Origin: Uloborus plumipes
Taxonomy: Eukaryota > Arthropoda > Arachnida > Araneae > Uloboridae
Assembly: GCA_038373865.1 (NCBI GenBank)
Contig: JAXGGA010002204.1
Coordinates: 62,001 to 126,000, forward strand
Direction of reading: 5' to 3'
Length of the DNA: 64,000 nt
Part shown: piece after piece, positions 1 to 9,045 of the stretch
Layout of the letters: every line of letters starts with the position of its first letter
Position numbering within the stretch: position 1 is the first letter of the stretch
Notes under the pieces: generated by a model
Databases searched by the model: none
The model's input: only the letters and a program-made list of their open reading frames with translations
What the model was told of the DNA's origin: nothing
Position numbers and translations under genes: made by a program

Positions 1-204
1 TTAGAAACACACTTGCTATTTGCTGCACGAATGCAACATAATTGCTACACCCCCTCCTCCCCATGCATATTTTCAAAATAATACGTTCCATGTATGTGCT
101 TGTCACAAAAGCACCCCATGGTGAGCAATATGCTTGCTCAAAAAAAAGTTGAATCACAAACGATAATTCAGACAATTGATACAATATTTCACCAAAACCG
201 TTAA

Positions 205-990
205 ACCAAGGGCACAGATGTAATAAACTTGGTTAACGAGAGCGATACAATAATGCTTTCTCTTTAAGTACACCATGTAAGATGTTATCTTTTTTCAGCC
301 TTTGTCTACATATTTTAATCGAGAGTGTCATACATGGATGCGAGAACATCCAATGAGATCCATTACCCAATATCGAATAGAAGAACTGTTTGGTAACTCT
401 TATGGGTAAACCTCAATCAAGGCTATGGCAAATGCAGTGAGTTGATTCTAAAGAACATGAGTTAGTCCTGTTAATTGACATGTGTTTAGCGGCATTGACT
501 TGGCTGGAGCAGAGTTCGAGGTAAGTAGTCCAGATAAAACTACTCAAAGTGAGCAGGCTACATGTTCGGTGTAAGTTGTACTGTTGCACACCATGTACAA
601 GAACTAGCTACGACTTAAATTAGTACAAGCTGTGCATAATCAGCGGATAGTTCTCATCAAAGCATGATCGTCAACTTCAACTATGATTTTGTAAAGGCGA
701 AGCTGACATATCAATTTACCTAAAAAATAGAAAGAACAAAAAGGAAGGCTATCTCAGCAATCATTCTAACACCGTATGAAAGAAGCATAGCACAGAAAAA
801 GTCACACAAGAATAAGCAAGAAACTGCACGAAACAGTTGTTATTGCAATATTTGTCATAGAGATGAAGCGCAAAACATGATTAAATGCATGAAATGCCAT
901 CGGTGAGTTTATCAACACTGCCTAAATGAGACCGAAGCAAAAGAAATTCTATTGCAAATCCTGGAGAAAAGATGTATAGTTCAAATATAA
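205..990 (+). pseudogene. Decayed pogo/Tigger-type DDE transposase, C-terminal part with PHD-like finger
   Basis: This is a relic of the transposase of a pogo/Tigger-like DNA transposon. From 281 one frame reads DVIFFQPLSTYFNREC, then WMREHP and RSITQYRIEELF, matching the region just after the DDE core of pogo transposases. Further on the same frame reads VSPVN, a stop, then HVFSGIDLAGAE, which resembles the conserved TGI.P.N..VF block but carries several stops (TAA, TGA). A further fragment (about 740-990) reads ILTPYERSIAQKK, then Cys-x2-Cys, Cys-x2-Cys and His-Cys residues of a PHD-like finger (844-921). The finger's conserved Trp codon is TGA at 904-906. A weaker stretch at 225-262, in another frame, reads DTIMLSL, which may be the end of the DDE core. 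The many stops and frame changes mark it as dead. The family call is from motif memory, not a search; no terminal repeats were located. Confidence 0.6.
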
Positions 991-1289
991 ATTATTCTAT
1001 GATTTCCTGGTACGGTCCAATTTAGGAAGCGCATGGTTCAATATAGGCGCATATATTCCTAAATTGAACTTTTGCAACGTTTTGTAAGATAATTTTTTAA
1101 AAATAATTTCCATATTTTTAGAAAATATAAGCTCCTAGGGCGGTTCCTGATTAAATTTAGCTCTCGATGCCCTATTTTGTATTTTTGTTTTGCTTCACAT
1201 TGAGCGACACAGGCCTCCTGTTCTTAGGGGGTCCAATATAGGCGGTCTTCCCCTACATTTGGCAGTGCAATCCATCCTTCAAGTTTTAA
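991..1289. other. Intergenic DNA with a short imperfect inverted repeat
   Basis: No gene is seen. The sequence CCAATTTAGGA near 1018 is mirrored by TCCTAAATTG near 1066. A related phrase, GGTCCAATATAGGCG, recurs near 1230, suggesting an old TIR element too worn to delimit. Confidence 0.3.
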
Positions 1290-1412
1290 TTCTTATACTT
1301 TTTAGTTCTTTTTATTCTAAAATTTTACTTCTTAGCTTAGATTTTAGTTTTAAACTGGAACTTCCGCTGCCAGAATTATACTGTGAAAACAAGTTTATTT
1401 TTTACGGTGTAG
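1290..1412. repeat. Palindrome-rich MITE family, copy 1 (3' end only)
   Basis: This carries the family hallmarks: a TTTTAAACTGGAAC phrase, a GCTGCCAG.ATTATACTGT phrase, an A-rich stretch and a terminal GGTGTAG (degraded CAGTGTAG). Only the right end is recognisable. The better copies are at 8513-8849 and 14436-14886. Confidence 0.6.
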
Positions 1413-1867
1413 ACAGGCTCATGAGAAAATCTGTTGTGCAAAATATTGTACCGCATTGCTTCATGGAACTCTAAAATGGAACATTCTACTAAATTTTAAA
1501 GCCACATTCAGAAAATTCAACAGGGAACTCAAACAGTTGCCTTTTTTCCAGTTAGAAGAAACGGAGTACAACCATTACATGAGGTTTGGTATAAAATTTT
1601 TAAGAATCCTCAAAATTAAAAAAAAATGTCCCGAGAGGAATGTTACCATCTGCCTCTTGAAGTCCCAAAGCTTACCGAATGTCGAAAAATTGATGGAGCT
1701 ATGTCAAAACAGTAGTAACACTTACGTATAAAATTCGAGTTTTGTCATGTTGATTTTATTCATCCCATTTTTAGCCTTTATTCATTGATTACGACAGTGG
1801 CATCATTTTTTCTTTTACTTTTTACAGATATCAGTTATAAAAGTATTACACAAAATCTTCCTCATAT
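1413..1867. other. Intergenic DNA, no gene recognised
   Basis: A 91-codon open frame at 1456-1731 has no recognisable domain, no matching repeat and an AT-rich composition like its surroundings. I do not call it a gene. Confidence 0.4.
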
Positions 1868-2415
1868 CAGAGGTTCCCAAAGTCCAAACCTTTACGGACT
1901 TTCTCCTGAAAATTACCAATGCTGTGGACCCGTCCCCCTGCAAAAAACCTTAATTTGACATATTTAACAATTTTCTTTCTAGTACGTAAATACTTTTTTT
2001 TTTTTGCTTTCTTTAAATTTATTGATTGGTTATTCTGTATAACTTGTAGAGCTTTTGTCCAGTTTTCATTACTTAGCATTATTAGTTTGAGCTATGAAAG
2101 TTAAAGTCTATTAAAACTAAATTAGGTATCAAATGTGTTAAAAATTGCGGTTCTGGGGGGAGGAGGATTTCTGCACCCTGCGTGTATGTGTTAAAAATTG
2201 CGGTTCTGGGGGGAGGAGGATTTCTGCACCCTGCGTGTATGTAAAAGAGAACTTTTTTATTCCCTATAAGAGTGCTTTCGTTTTGAGTAAAAATATTGTT
2301 AATCTACCTTCAATTTAAACTATTTTTGTACGTTTCAGCAGGACAACACCGTGGATCCCCTTGCATGAGTTAGCGGACCCCTAAGGGTCCGCAGACCACG
2401 CTTTGGGAAACTCTA
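1868..2415. mobile_element. Non-autonomous hAT-type element (MITE)
   Basis: The left end reads CAGAGGTTCCCAAAG and the right end is the imperfect inverse CTTTGGGAAACTCTA; this is the usual CAG.GGTTCCCAAA form of hAT termini. Just inside the right end lies the perfect hairpin GCGGACCC-CTAA-GGGTCCGC (2374-2393), another common feature of these elements. No transposase is encoded. The 8 bp target duplication is not clear (CCTCATAT versus CCTTAAAA, 5 of 8), so the copy is old. It contains a perfect 53 bp tandem duplication. Confidence 0.65.
2134..2239. repeat. Perfect 53 bp tandem duplication
   Basis: Two adjacent identical units (2134-2186 and 2187-2239), each holding GGTTCTGGGGGGAGGAGG, lie inside the hAT-type MITE. 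Perfect identity shows the duplication is much younger than the host element. Confidence 0.9.
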
Positions 2416-3769
2416 CCTTAAAACTTTATTGTGATCATATAACAGAAACTTCGCCTGAGCCTCAGAGTTCAAACACAACAAACTTTTCTGATGAATTATA
2501 ATAGTTTACTTCAGTTCCATATCTGTCCGACATTGTAATATCTGTTTTCTTTTTATTTTATAGGTATATAGCACATTTTTTTTAACTGACTGGTATCTTA
2601 AAGACCATATCCAAAAATTTTCTTCAAATACAGATTAATTTTTATCGACAAAATTTGAAAATTAGATGGTAAAAACTTGTTAGCGACGAAGGCATTTACA
2701 TCACTGATTTTAAATAAAAACGTGCTTAATATTTATTTGCTTGTCAATATTTATTATTTAAAATTAACTAAGTTATTGTTGCGTGCACAGCAAACAAACG
2801 TATAAACAAGTAAACAGACTATAAATTAAAAAAACAAAAATGAGTAAGAGCGCGCGATTTTTTTTTTTAATTTCATGAAGCCTTCCATCAAAATTGCACC
2901 ATTTTTTACTTAATTCTTTTTTTGCATTTATGACTTTTTAATGTCGAAATTCATTACTATGCGCCTCTTCCAGATTTTAATTACGTATAAGAAAGAATGT
3001 GCGTGTAAAAAGGAAGGAAAATATTAAGTACCTCATTCCCGCTATTTACTACAAAAAAAAAGAAAATCTTCTCTGATAATATATTTAAGAGCGATCAGCG
3101 GAAACTCTTCGTAATCAAAATTGCTGGCTCGGCCATTTTTTTTATTTATTTTGAAGTGAGAGCTTTTAGAGTATTAGAGAGGACGGGAGAAAGAAGTTAT
3201 AAGTTCGTTTAATCTCCTTTTTCCCCAGCGACTTAGCTTTAAGATATAAATCTTTTGAAGAGTGTGTTAAGTCTACCGTAAAAACCTTTTTTTTCTTTGA
3301 ATTATTTCTTAACATAAATGGGTTTAAGGCATTGAAAATGCAATAAGATCTGATAGGATAGTCATTAAAATTTCATAATCATAGCAGTTTTAAATTTATG
3401 CTTTAATGAACAAATATTTTTAAATAAACTTTAGTGCCATTATATTCCCAAAAGGTGTAATATTTCAAATTATGAGTGAATGTATTTTTAAATATGCGAA
3501 ATAAGTTCAGCTTTTGTGCAAATTATGAAAGAAACGTTGCTTTGGTGTTAACTGTCATTTCAGCATAATTTTGAATTATGCTTTTATCATTTATAGCAAT
3601 GGAAAAATACTAAAATGTTTGGACATTACGAGTATAGTTGTGTATGGTGGCTCTTTCTATAATGTACTTAATCTTCAATTTATTATGACAATTGTTTTTT
3701 CCTTCAACTATTACAATTTCATTCAAAAATATGTATCTGCTATATTATCGCAACAGAAAAAACAGTTAG
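2416..3769. other. AT-rich intergenic DNA
   Basis: No gene, RNA or repeat boundary was recognised. There are scattered homopolymer A and T runs only. Confidence 0.5.
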
Positions 3770-3781
3770 TTGTATATTACA

Positions 3782-3821
<40 letters not shown>

Positions 3822-3928
3822 CTGCTAATTTTACAGTTTATTACTCTCATTTTACAGTTTTAAATTGGAACCTCTGATGCCAGTATTACACAGTAAAAAC
3901 AAGTTTTTTTTTTTTTTTTGCTGTCTAC
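3770..3928. repeat. Palindrome-rich MITE family, copy 2, with an internal (TA)n tract
   Basis: It contains TTTTACAGTTTATTACT, the TTTTAAATTGGAACCTCTG block, a GCCAGTATTACAC block and a T18 tract before a degraded terminal GCTGTCTA. A (TA)19-like microsatellite (3784-3821) replaces the left part. It is read in the same direction as copies 1 and 3. Confidence 0.65.
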
Positions 3929-5087
3929 TACAATTTAATTAGAAAAAATATGCAAACAATAATGATTTTAGTAGGAAAAGTAAAACTTCAATGAGCAATA
4001 AAATTGTGCAAACGAGACATTTTTATTGATAGTTTGCCTATAATTTGTCAATGTCAGTGCTGTTGAGTAAGTTGGAGATTTTTATATGTGTATAAAAAAA
4101 TTATGTAAACGTGTTAGAATTAAAAAAAGTAATTACATTTAAGCACTGTTGAGAAAAGATATATATTAATATGATGTTCCAGTAATGTTTGTATTCCAGT
4201 CCATTTTTGTATGTTAGACTCATTGTGGCAACAAAAGATTCCTTCGAATTATTAAAAGATCTTCATACTTTACAAGAAGTAAAAACTTTCCAGCATTACC
4301 TCAAAGTAATTAAGGCGATAAGGGACTATCATTTTTTTTTAGAAATTTTCAATGAATTTCTTTGAAATTAGCAGCATAGCTATATGTTGCTAATACTAAC
4401 ACATATAAAAATTTTCGTTGAAATATTTTAAACTTAAATTTTTTTTTAAATTTAGATTTTGAATTTTAACACTTTTTCTATATTATTCCTCGCGCCTGAA
4501 ATTTCATCAAAATGACAAAATACAAGCAAAATGTGGAACATAAAGCACCAGAAAATAAAATGATGGGAGTACTTTTTCTATATATTGTGGCAAAAATTAA
4601 AGGAAAAAAGCAAACTAAAATCTACATTTTTTTCTGTAAAAGATATCCATATTTCAATAAAGCATAGCAAATATATTCGACACAGCTAATAAAATAGAAA
4701 ATTCCTTCCCAACAAAATGTTAACAAACTTCTTAAGTACATGGCAAAAAAATTTTAGCAAATTTAAATAATAATTTTTTACACTGAACCGGTATGAAATT
4801 CGTAAACATACGTAAAATTATGTTTTGAGAAAATCAACATTTACTGTTTTACTGCTGTATATTTTATTATTAAATTGGTTTTGAATACAAATTCACCACA
4901 AATAAGGTAAAGCTATTTATTTTCAATAGCAATAACATGTATTTCAATCATATAGTTTTTCGAAATATCATCAAAGAAAAACCGATTTTTTGAACATTTT
5001 TTGCTCATCTGAAAGTCCCTTCTCACCTTAAAGAATCTTAAGTTTTAAAGTCTAACAGTGCTTTTGAGTTGTGTCTTTTTTCAGGTG
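3929..5087. other. AT-rich intergenic DNA
   Basis: No gene or delimited repeat was recognised; homopolymer runs only. Confidence 0.5.
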
Positions 5088-5932
5088 AGTAGGGGAATGT
5101 GAGGAAAAGTGAAATAGTTAAGTTAACGCACCTGTTTCAAAATGAACAAATCGGAAATTTGTTCTGGAAATTGGTGTACATAAAGAAGAACTGATGTATT
5201 TTATAATACAACTATTGTTAAAATGTTATTTTTCATTTTTGGCAGTTATTTTATACCTGCAAAAAAAGGTTCAAATTTTTGACTTCAAAAAGCATGGGAC
5301 AAAGTGAAAAATACAATATTTTTGCAATGGAACATTTTCTATTTGATGATTTACAGTAATTTTCATCAAATTAATGCGTAAATAAACGTATAAATGAATT
5401 ATTAATGAAAAAATAAAATAATAAATAAAAAAGCAAATACATGAATTAATTAATATATGAAAAGAATTAATTAATATATGAAAAGAATAAATGCGTGAAT
5501 AAAATGGAGAATGAATAACAAAATAAGTGAATGAATTAATAAATAGGTGAATTAATAAGTAAAAAGAATGTGAATAAATTAATAAATGTAGAAATAAGTA
5601 CGTGATTTAGTAAATGAATGCATAAGCAAACGAAATGAGTTATTTCACTTTGTCCCATCCACTTTGCCCCGCATACACTTGACTACATTACATTGAGCAT
5701 TTAAAATCAAAGAATGCCAAATATAAACTAAACAAGGACTGCACTGGACATCAGTAGATCTCATTAATAGTTAAAATCATAATTACAAAAAGTTGAAAAA
5801 ACACAAAGGTATCAAACTTTGAAAATTAGTTGAATAAAATTTTTCGTTGATGTTTGGAGTTAGTTATTTTTTGACAGAAATGCAAACTGTGGAAATATTT
5901 TAGCATTTCCCTTTGCCCAACACTCCCCTACT
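5088..5932. mobile_element. Non-autonomous TIR element, AGTAGGGGA ends
   Basis: The left end AGTAGGGGAATGTGAGG is inverted at the right end as the complement of AGTAGGGGAGTGTTGGG. About 28 bp can be paired with several mismatches, continuing into AAAAGTGAAAT / CAAAGGGAAAT. Interior phrases near 5290 and 5650 (GGGACAAAGTGAAA and its complement) echo the ends. It has no coding capacity, and its superfamily cannot be assigned because no clear target duplication is visible. Confidence 0.5.
5384..5640. repeat. Degenerate AATAAATG low-complexity tract
   Basis: This is a degenerate tandem array of GAATAAAT- and AATGAATT-like units. It includes a direct duplication of GAATTAATTAATATATGAAA (near 5445 and 5466). 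It lies within the TIR element above. Confidence 0.8.
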
Positions 5933-7425
5933 GCTTTTTTAATTGTCGTGTATAATTTTGTTGATAGGATGGATTTAAGTTCCTTTTGTCTAAAACTGGT
6001 CACCAAACATAAAAAGATCCTGCAGTTCTGAAGCTCAAAATATTTTTCGTTAAACATTTCTATACTTCTTTCTTGGATGAAAAGTTTAAGTTACGCAGTT
6101 AGTATTCAGCTCAAGAAATAATAAAATATTCTACCGAATCGTTTTTATTCGCTTATTCATTTTTTCACTCCACTCAATATTTTGTTTTCCCCTTTGTCAG
6201 CAAGTCTCTTTGTTTCCCCGAACACTCAATGGTGGTAACAAATCATTCTGCAGCTTCTATAAAATCCTATTTTCTATAGATTTTTGTTAGGTTGTGGTGG
6301 AGTATGTGGAAAGATTTCTAGAAAAAATGGTTGAAAAGACTTAAAGAAAAAGGTTTGTTGAAAAAGTTTGAGAGTAGGAGATGCCTTGTGTGCTTTGAGT
6401 GTTGAATGCAGAGTTAAATAAAGTTTTGACACAATTGTCTCCTACATTTTGCTAAACAGTTTGTGTGAGGAAGTTCCATCTGCAGTTTAAAAGTTTTTGG
6501 CTTTATTTAAAGTAGGAGAATTTGGTACAAAGTGAAATGGTAAAATATTTACTCTGTTTTTAGCACAACCTATCTGGTAATATTAAAATAACGTAGTGTT
6601 AACATGTAGTTCATTCCAGTTAGGAGTTCAGTTATCTCTGAAGCCCAAAGCATATAACACTTCAAACAAGTTTAAAAAATTGATGCTCATTTTTTTTTGT
6701 GCAGGCAAACCCGCTTAAAGGAATAGCCATTTTTCCAGAAAAAGTATTCTAATAAGCAAGATATTCCATTATACGGGCCTAATAATTACAACAGTTTGAT
6801 ACATTATAAATGTAATATATTAAGCAGGATATTCTTTTAACCGATATTCTAATAAACTGGCTCGACTACATTTTGTTAAAAATTAATTTACCACGTATCA
6901 AACAATAATAGTTTTTGTTATAACCATTTTAAGTGTTGATTGAGGTCTACTAATATTCGGCACAGTACTATTCATTAAACTTAAAATTATTTGTATTTTA
7001 AATTTTTTGTACAAGTAGTCAAGTGCATGTGGAGTAAAATGGATAAGGCATAAGGGAATCTGTGGCTATGGGCTGAATGCGCAAGTTTCGTGTGAAATTT
7101 GAATATTTTATAAATTGTTGTCTAATGATTTATGCTCTATAAACCTGAATGTCGATTTTATAAAATAGTAACACAACAAATAATCCAAATTATTTAAAAG
7201 AAGACACATGATTTTAACTATAGTTAGTTATTGGATTAAAGTTTAGATAAGGAGCAAAATGTTCTGTGAGTATGTAAGTTTTTTTTTTACCCAATAATGT
7301 TTTGAAACGAAAATATTTTCAGTCTTAATGAGCACACCTCAATTGTGAAACTATTTAGCAGATACATTTGAGGTTTTTATTTGAATAAATAAAGTGTAAT
7401 GTCTCTAAATCAATTTCTGACACTG
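5933..7425. other. AT-rich intergenic DNA with one old repeat segment
   Basis: No gene was recognised. The segment near 6170-6330 (TTTCCCCTTTGTCAGC, GGTAACAAATCATTCTGC, GTGGAAAGATTTCTAG) resembles segments near 10480-10640 and, more weakly, 14010-14170. Confidence 0.45.
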
Positions 7426-7731
7426 AACGGGATTCTCTGCCGGCCACCTTATCTAGTGGTCAGAGCAGTCTGCCACGGATGGTGTGGTCCCGGGTTCGAG
7501 TCCCAGCTTGGACATGGATCCGCTTTCTCTCTCTTGTTCTTGTTCTTTCTTTGTGTGAATGCGTTGTTGTGAAAGGTTGCCTACCCTATAAACGGGTACC
7601 TATGGCATGCGTGTACTGTGGAAGTCGGACTTCACACCAAATAACGGTGCAGTTGGAAAGGTGAAGCAGCGCAACCCAAATTGCCACTGTCTGGCACACC
7701 AAAAAAAAAAGAAAAAAAAACGGGATTCTCT
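7426..7731 (+). mobile_element. tRNA-derived SINE with perfect target-site duplications
   Basis: The body (7439-7718) begins with a tRNA-like head. It has an A-box-like TAGTGGTCAGAG (7454-7465) and a consensus B box GGTTCGAGTCC (7493-7503), followed by a tRNA-unrelated region and an A-rich tail (7701-7718). The flanks AACGGGATTCTCT (7426-7438 and 7719-7731) are identical 13 bp target duplications; the first two bases are ambiguous with the tail. The head most resembles Asp/Glu-type tRNAs, an inference from the A-box wording. Intact boxes and perfect duplications point to a recent, L1- or RTE-type-mobilised insertion. A 61-codon open frame inside it is accidental. Confidence 0.9.
7454..7503 (+). 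promoter_or_regulatory. Internal RNA polymerase III promoter (A and B boxes) of the SINE
   Basis: The A box TAGTGGTCAGAG and B box GGTTCGAGTCC are 27 bp apart, the normal spacing for a tRNA-type internal promoter. The B box matches GGTTCRANYCC exactly. Confidence 0.75.
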
Positions 7732-8184
7732 ATAGATCTGGTAAATTGCTGTTGAATATTCATATCTGCAAGAGCTTGCACGACGTTTACTTTGCTGTTT
7801 TAGAAGTAGTTTCTACATAAAGTAGACATTCTATGAGATGGCGGAAATTCTACTTCAAGAACGCATGCTGGCTCAAAGGATCAATTAAAGCTTCCCGTTA
7901 CAAAGTTTGAGTAAAACGTTTATAGTTTTAACCAAGAAACAAACCAACAAGAGAGAGAGTCATTTTTTAAATTATAAATTGAAATTTTTAATTTTTTGTA
8001 TTATTATAATTTGCTAGTTAAGCATATCCTAATAATATCAAAATTAAAAAAATGACAAATAGCAATTACATATTTTCATTTTCCGAACAGTTATATTTTA
8101 ATTATTTTTTTAGATGTACTATTTCGAAAAGGAAGAGAGTTCTCGAGTAACGTCACAAGAGAATACCTTTGGAGCAAAGCAAGA
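7732..8184. other. AT-rich intergenic DNA
   Basis: No gene or repeat boundary was recognised. Confidence 0.45.
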
Positions 8185-8345
8185 TCGACGCATCAGCCAT
8201 TTTATATCTCTGGCAATCTCAGCTCCGCAAAAATGAAACATTCGACTTCAAAATTGCCGCTAGTCTATACAGTGGCCTTGGTTGGAGCAGTTGTATACTT
8301 GTGACATCAGCGAGCAAAAATAAAACATACCTTAGGATCGAACGT
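8185..8345. repeat. Dispersed repeat shared with 43755-43900
   Basis: CAGCCATTTTATATCTCTGG, CTCTGCAA-like and CTTGTGACATCAGC phrases occur in the same order as CAACCATTTTGGATCTCCGG, CTCTGCAA and TTTGTGACGTCAGC at 43755-43900. The family is unknown. A 60-codon open frame here is not supported as a gene because the other copy does not keep it. Confidence 0.5.
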
Positions 8346-8512
8346 CTTTAAAAAAAATTTTTAAGAAAGAAAATAAATCAAAATTAAGGACAAGAGTAAT
8401 TTACCCTATGCTTTTAATCGTTCTCTTTCAGAGTTTTTTTTTTTTTTGAAAAAGTAGGTAGCTCCCTCATTCAGGAGGAGAGAACACTGAAGGTAATAAA
8501 TACTCTGCTTTA

Positions 8513-8849
8513 CTACACTGTAAAAATAAATGCTGTTTTTACCGTATAATTCAGGTAATTTTACAGTAATAAACTGTCAAATTGCTAATTGTACAGTAGT
8601 AAACTGTAAAATTGTTAGTTTTACAGTTTAATACTGTGCATTTTACAGTTTTAAACTGGAACCTCTCCCGCCATTTTTTTCTGTTGCTTTTACAGTATAA
8701 TATTGCTTAGTTTTTAGTAACAAACTGTTAAATTGCTAATTTTACAGTAATTAACTGTAAAACTGCTAGTTTTAGAGTAAAAAACTGTAAAAAATTATAC
8801 TGCATTATACTGCAAAAAAAAAAAAAAAAACTTATTTTTTGCAGTGTAG
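8513..8849. mobile_element. Palindrome-rich MITE family, copy 3 (complete)
   Basis: The termini CTACACTG (8513) and CAGTGTAG (8849) are perfect inverses, extended by A/T-rich pairing (TAAAAATAA / TTATTTTTTGCA). The interior is a run of short palindromes built on ACAGTAATAAACTGT separated by AAAATTGCTAATTTT. It is non-coding. This is the best-delimited copy in the window. Confidence 0.75.
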
Positions 8850-8877
8850 CGCTGTCAAAGTTATCTGAGGGAGAAGC

Positions 8878-9045
8878 AGGGCTGTCATCTCAAGGGGGGG
8901 GGGCAAAGGGTGCAAACACAATGCAATATCATCGGAAAACATAAAAAACCACGTCCACTTTTATGTAAATACATTGATTTTTCAAAGTCGGTTGAGTGGC
9001 AATTGACCCCCCTCCTGCCCCCCCCCCTAAATGACGGACCTTTGG
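8878..9045. mobile_element. Small G-run-terminated inverted-repeat element
   Basis: CTGTCATCTCAAGG followed by a long G run near 8883 faces a C run followed by CTAAATGACGGACC near 9035. The two are imperfect inverses (TGTCAT..AGGGGGGG against CGTCATTTAGGGGGGG). It is about 170 bp and non-coding. The boundaries are approximate and it could be two unrelated homopolymer runs. Confidence 0.35.

Noticed and set aside
1456..1731. 91-codon open frame
   Set aside because: No domain, splice context or composition difference from flanking DNA.
7439..7515. A possible tRNA gene
   Set aside because: It has A and B boxes but no acceptor-stem pairing or normal anticodon arm, and is followed by a SINE body, A-rich tail and target duplications.
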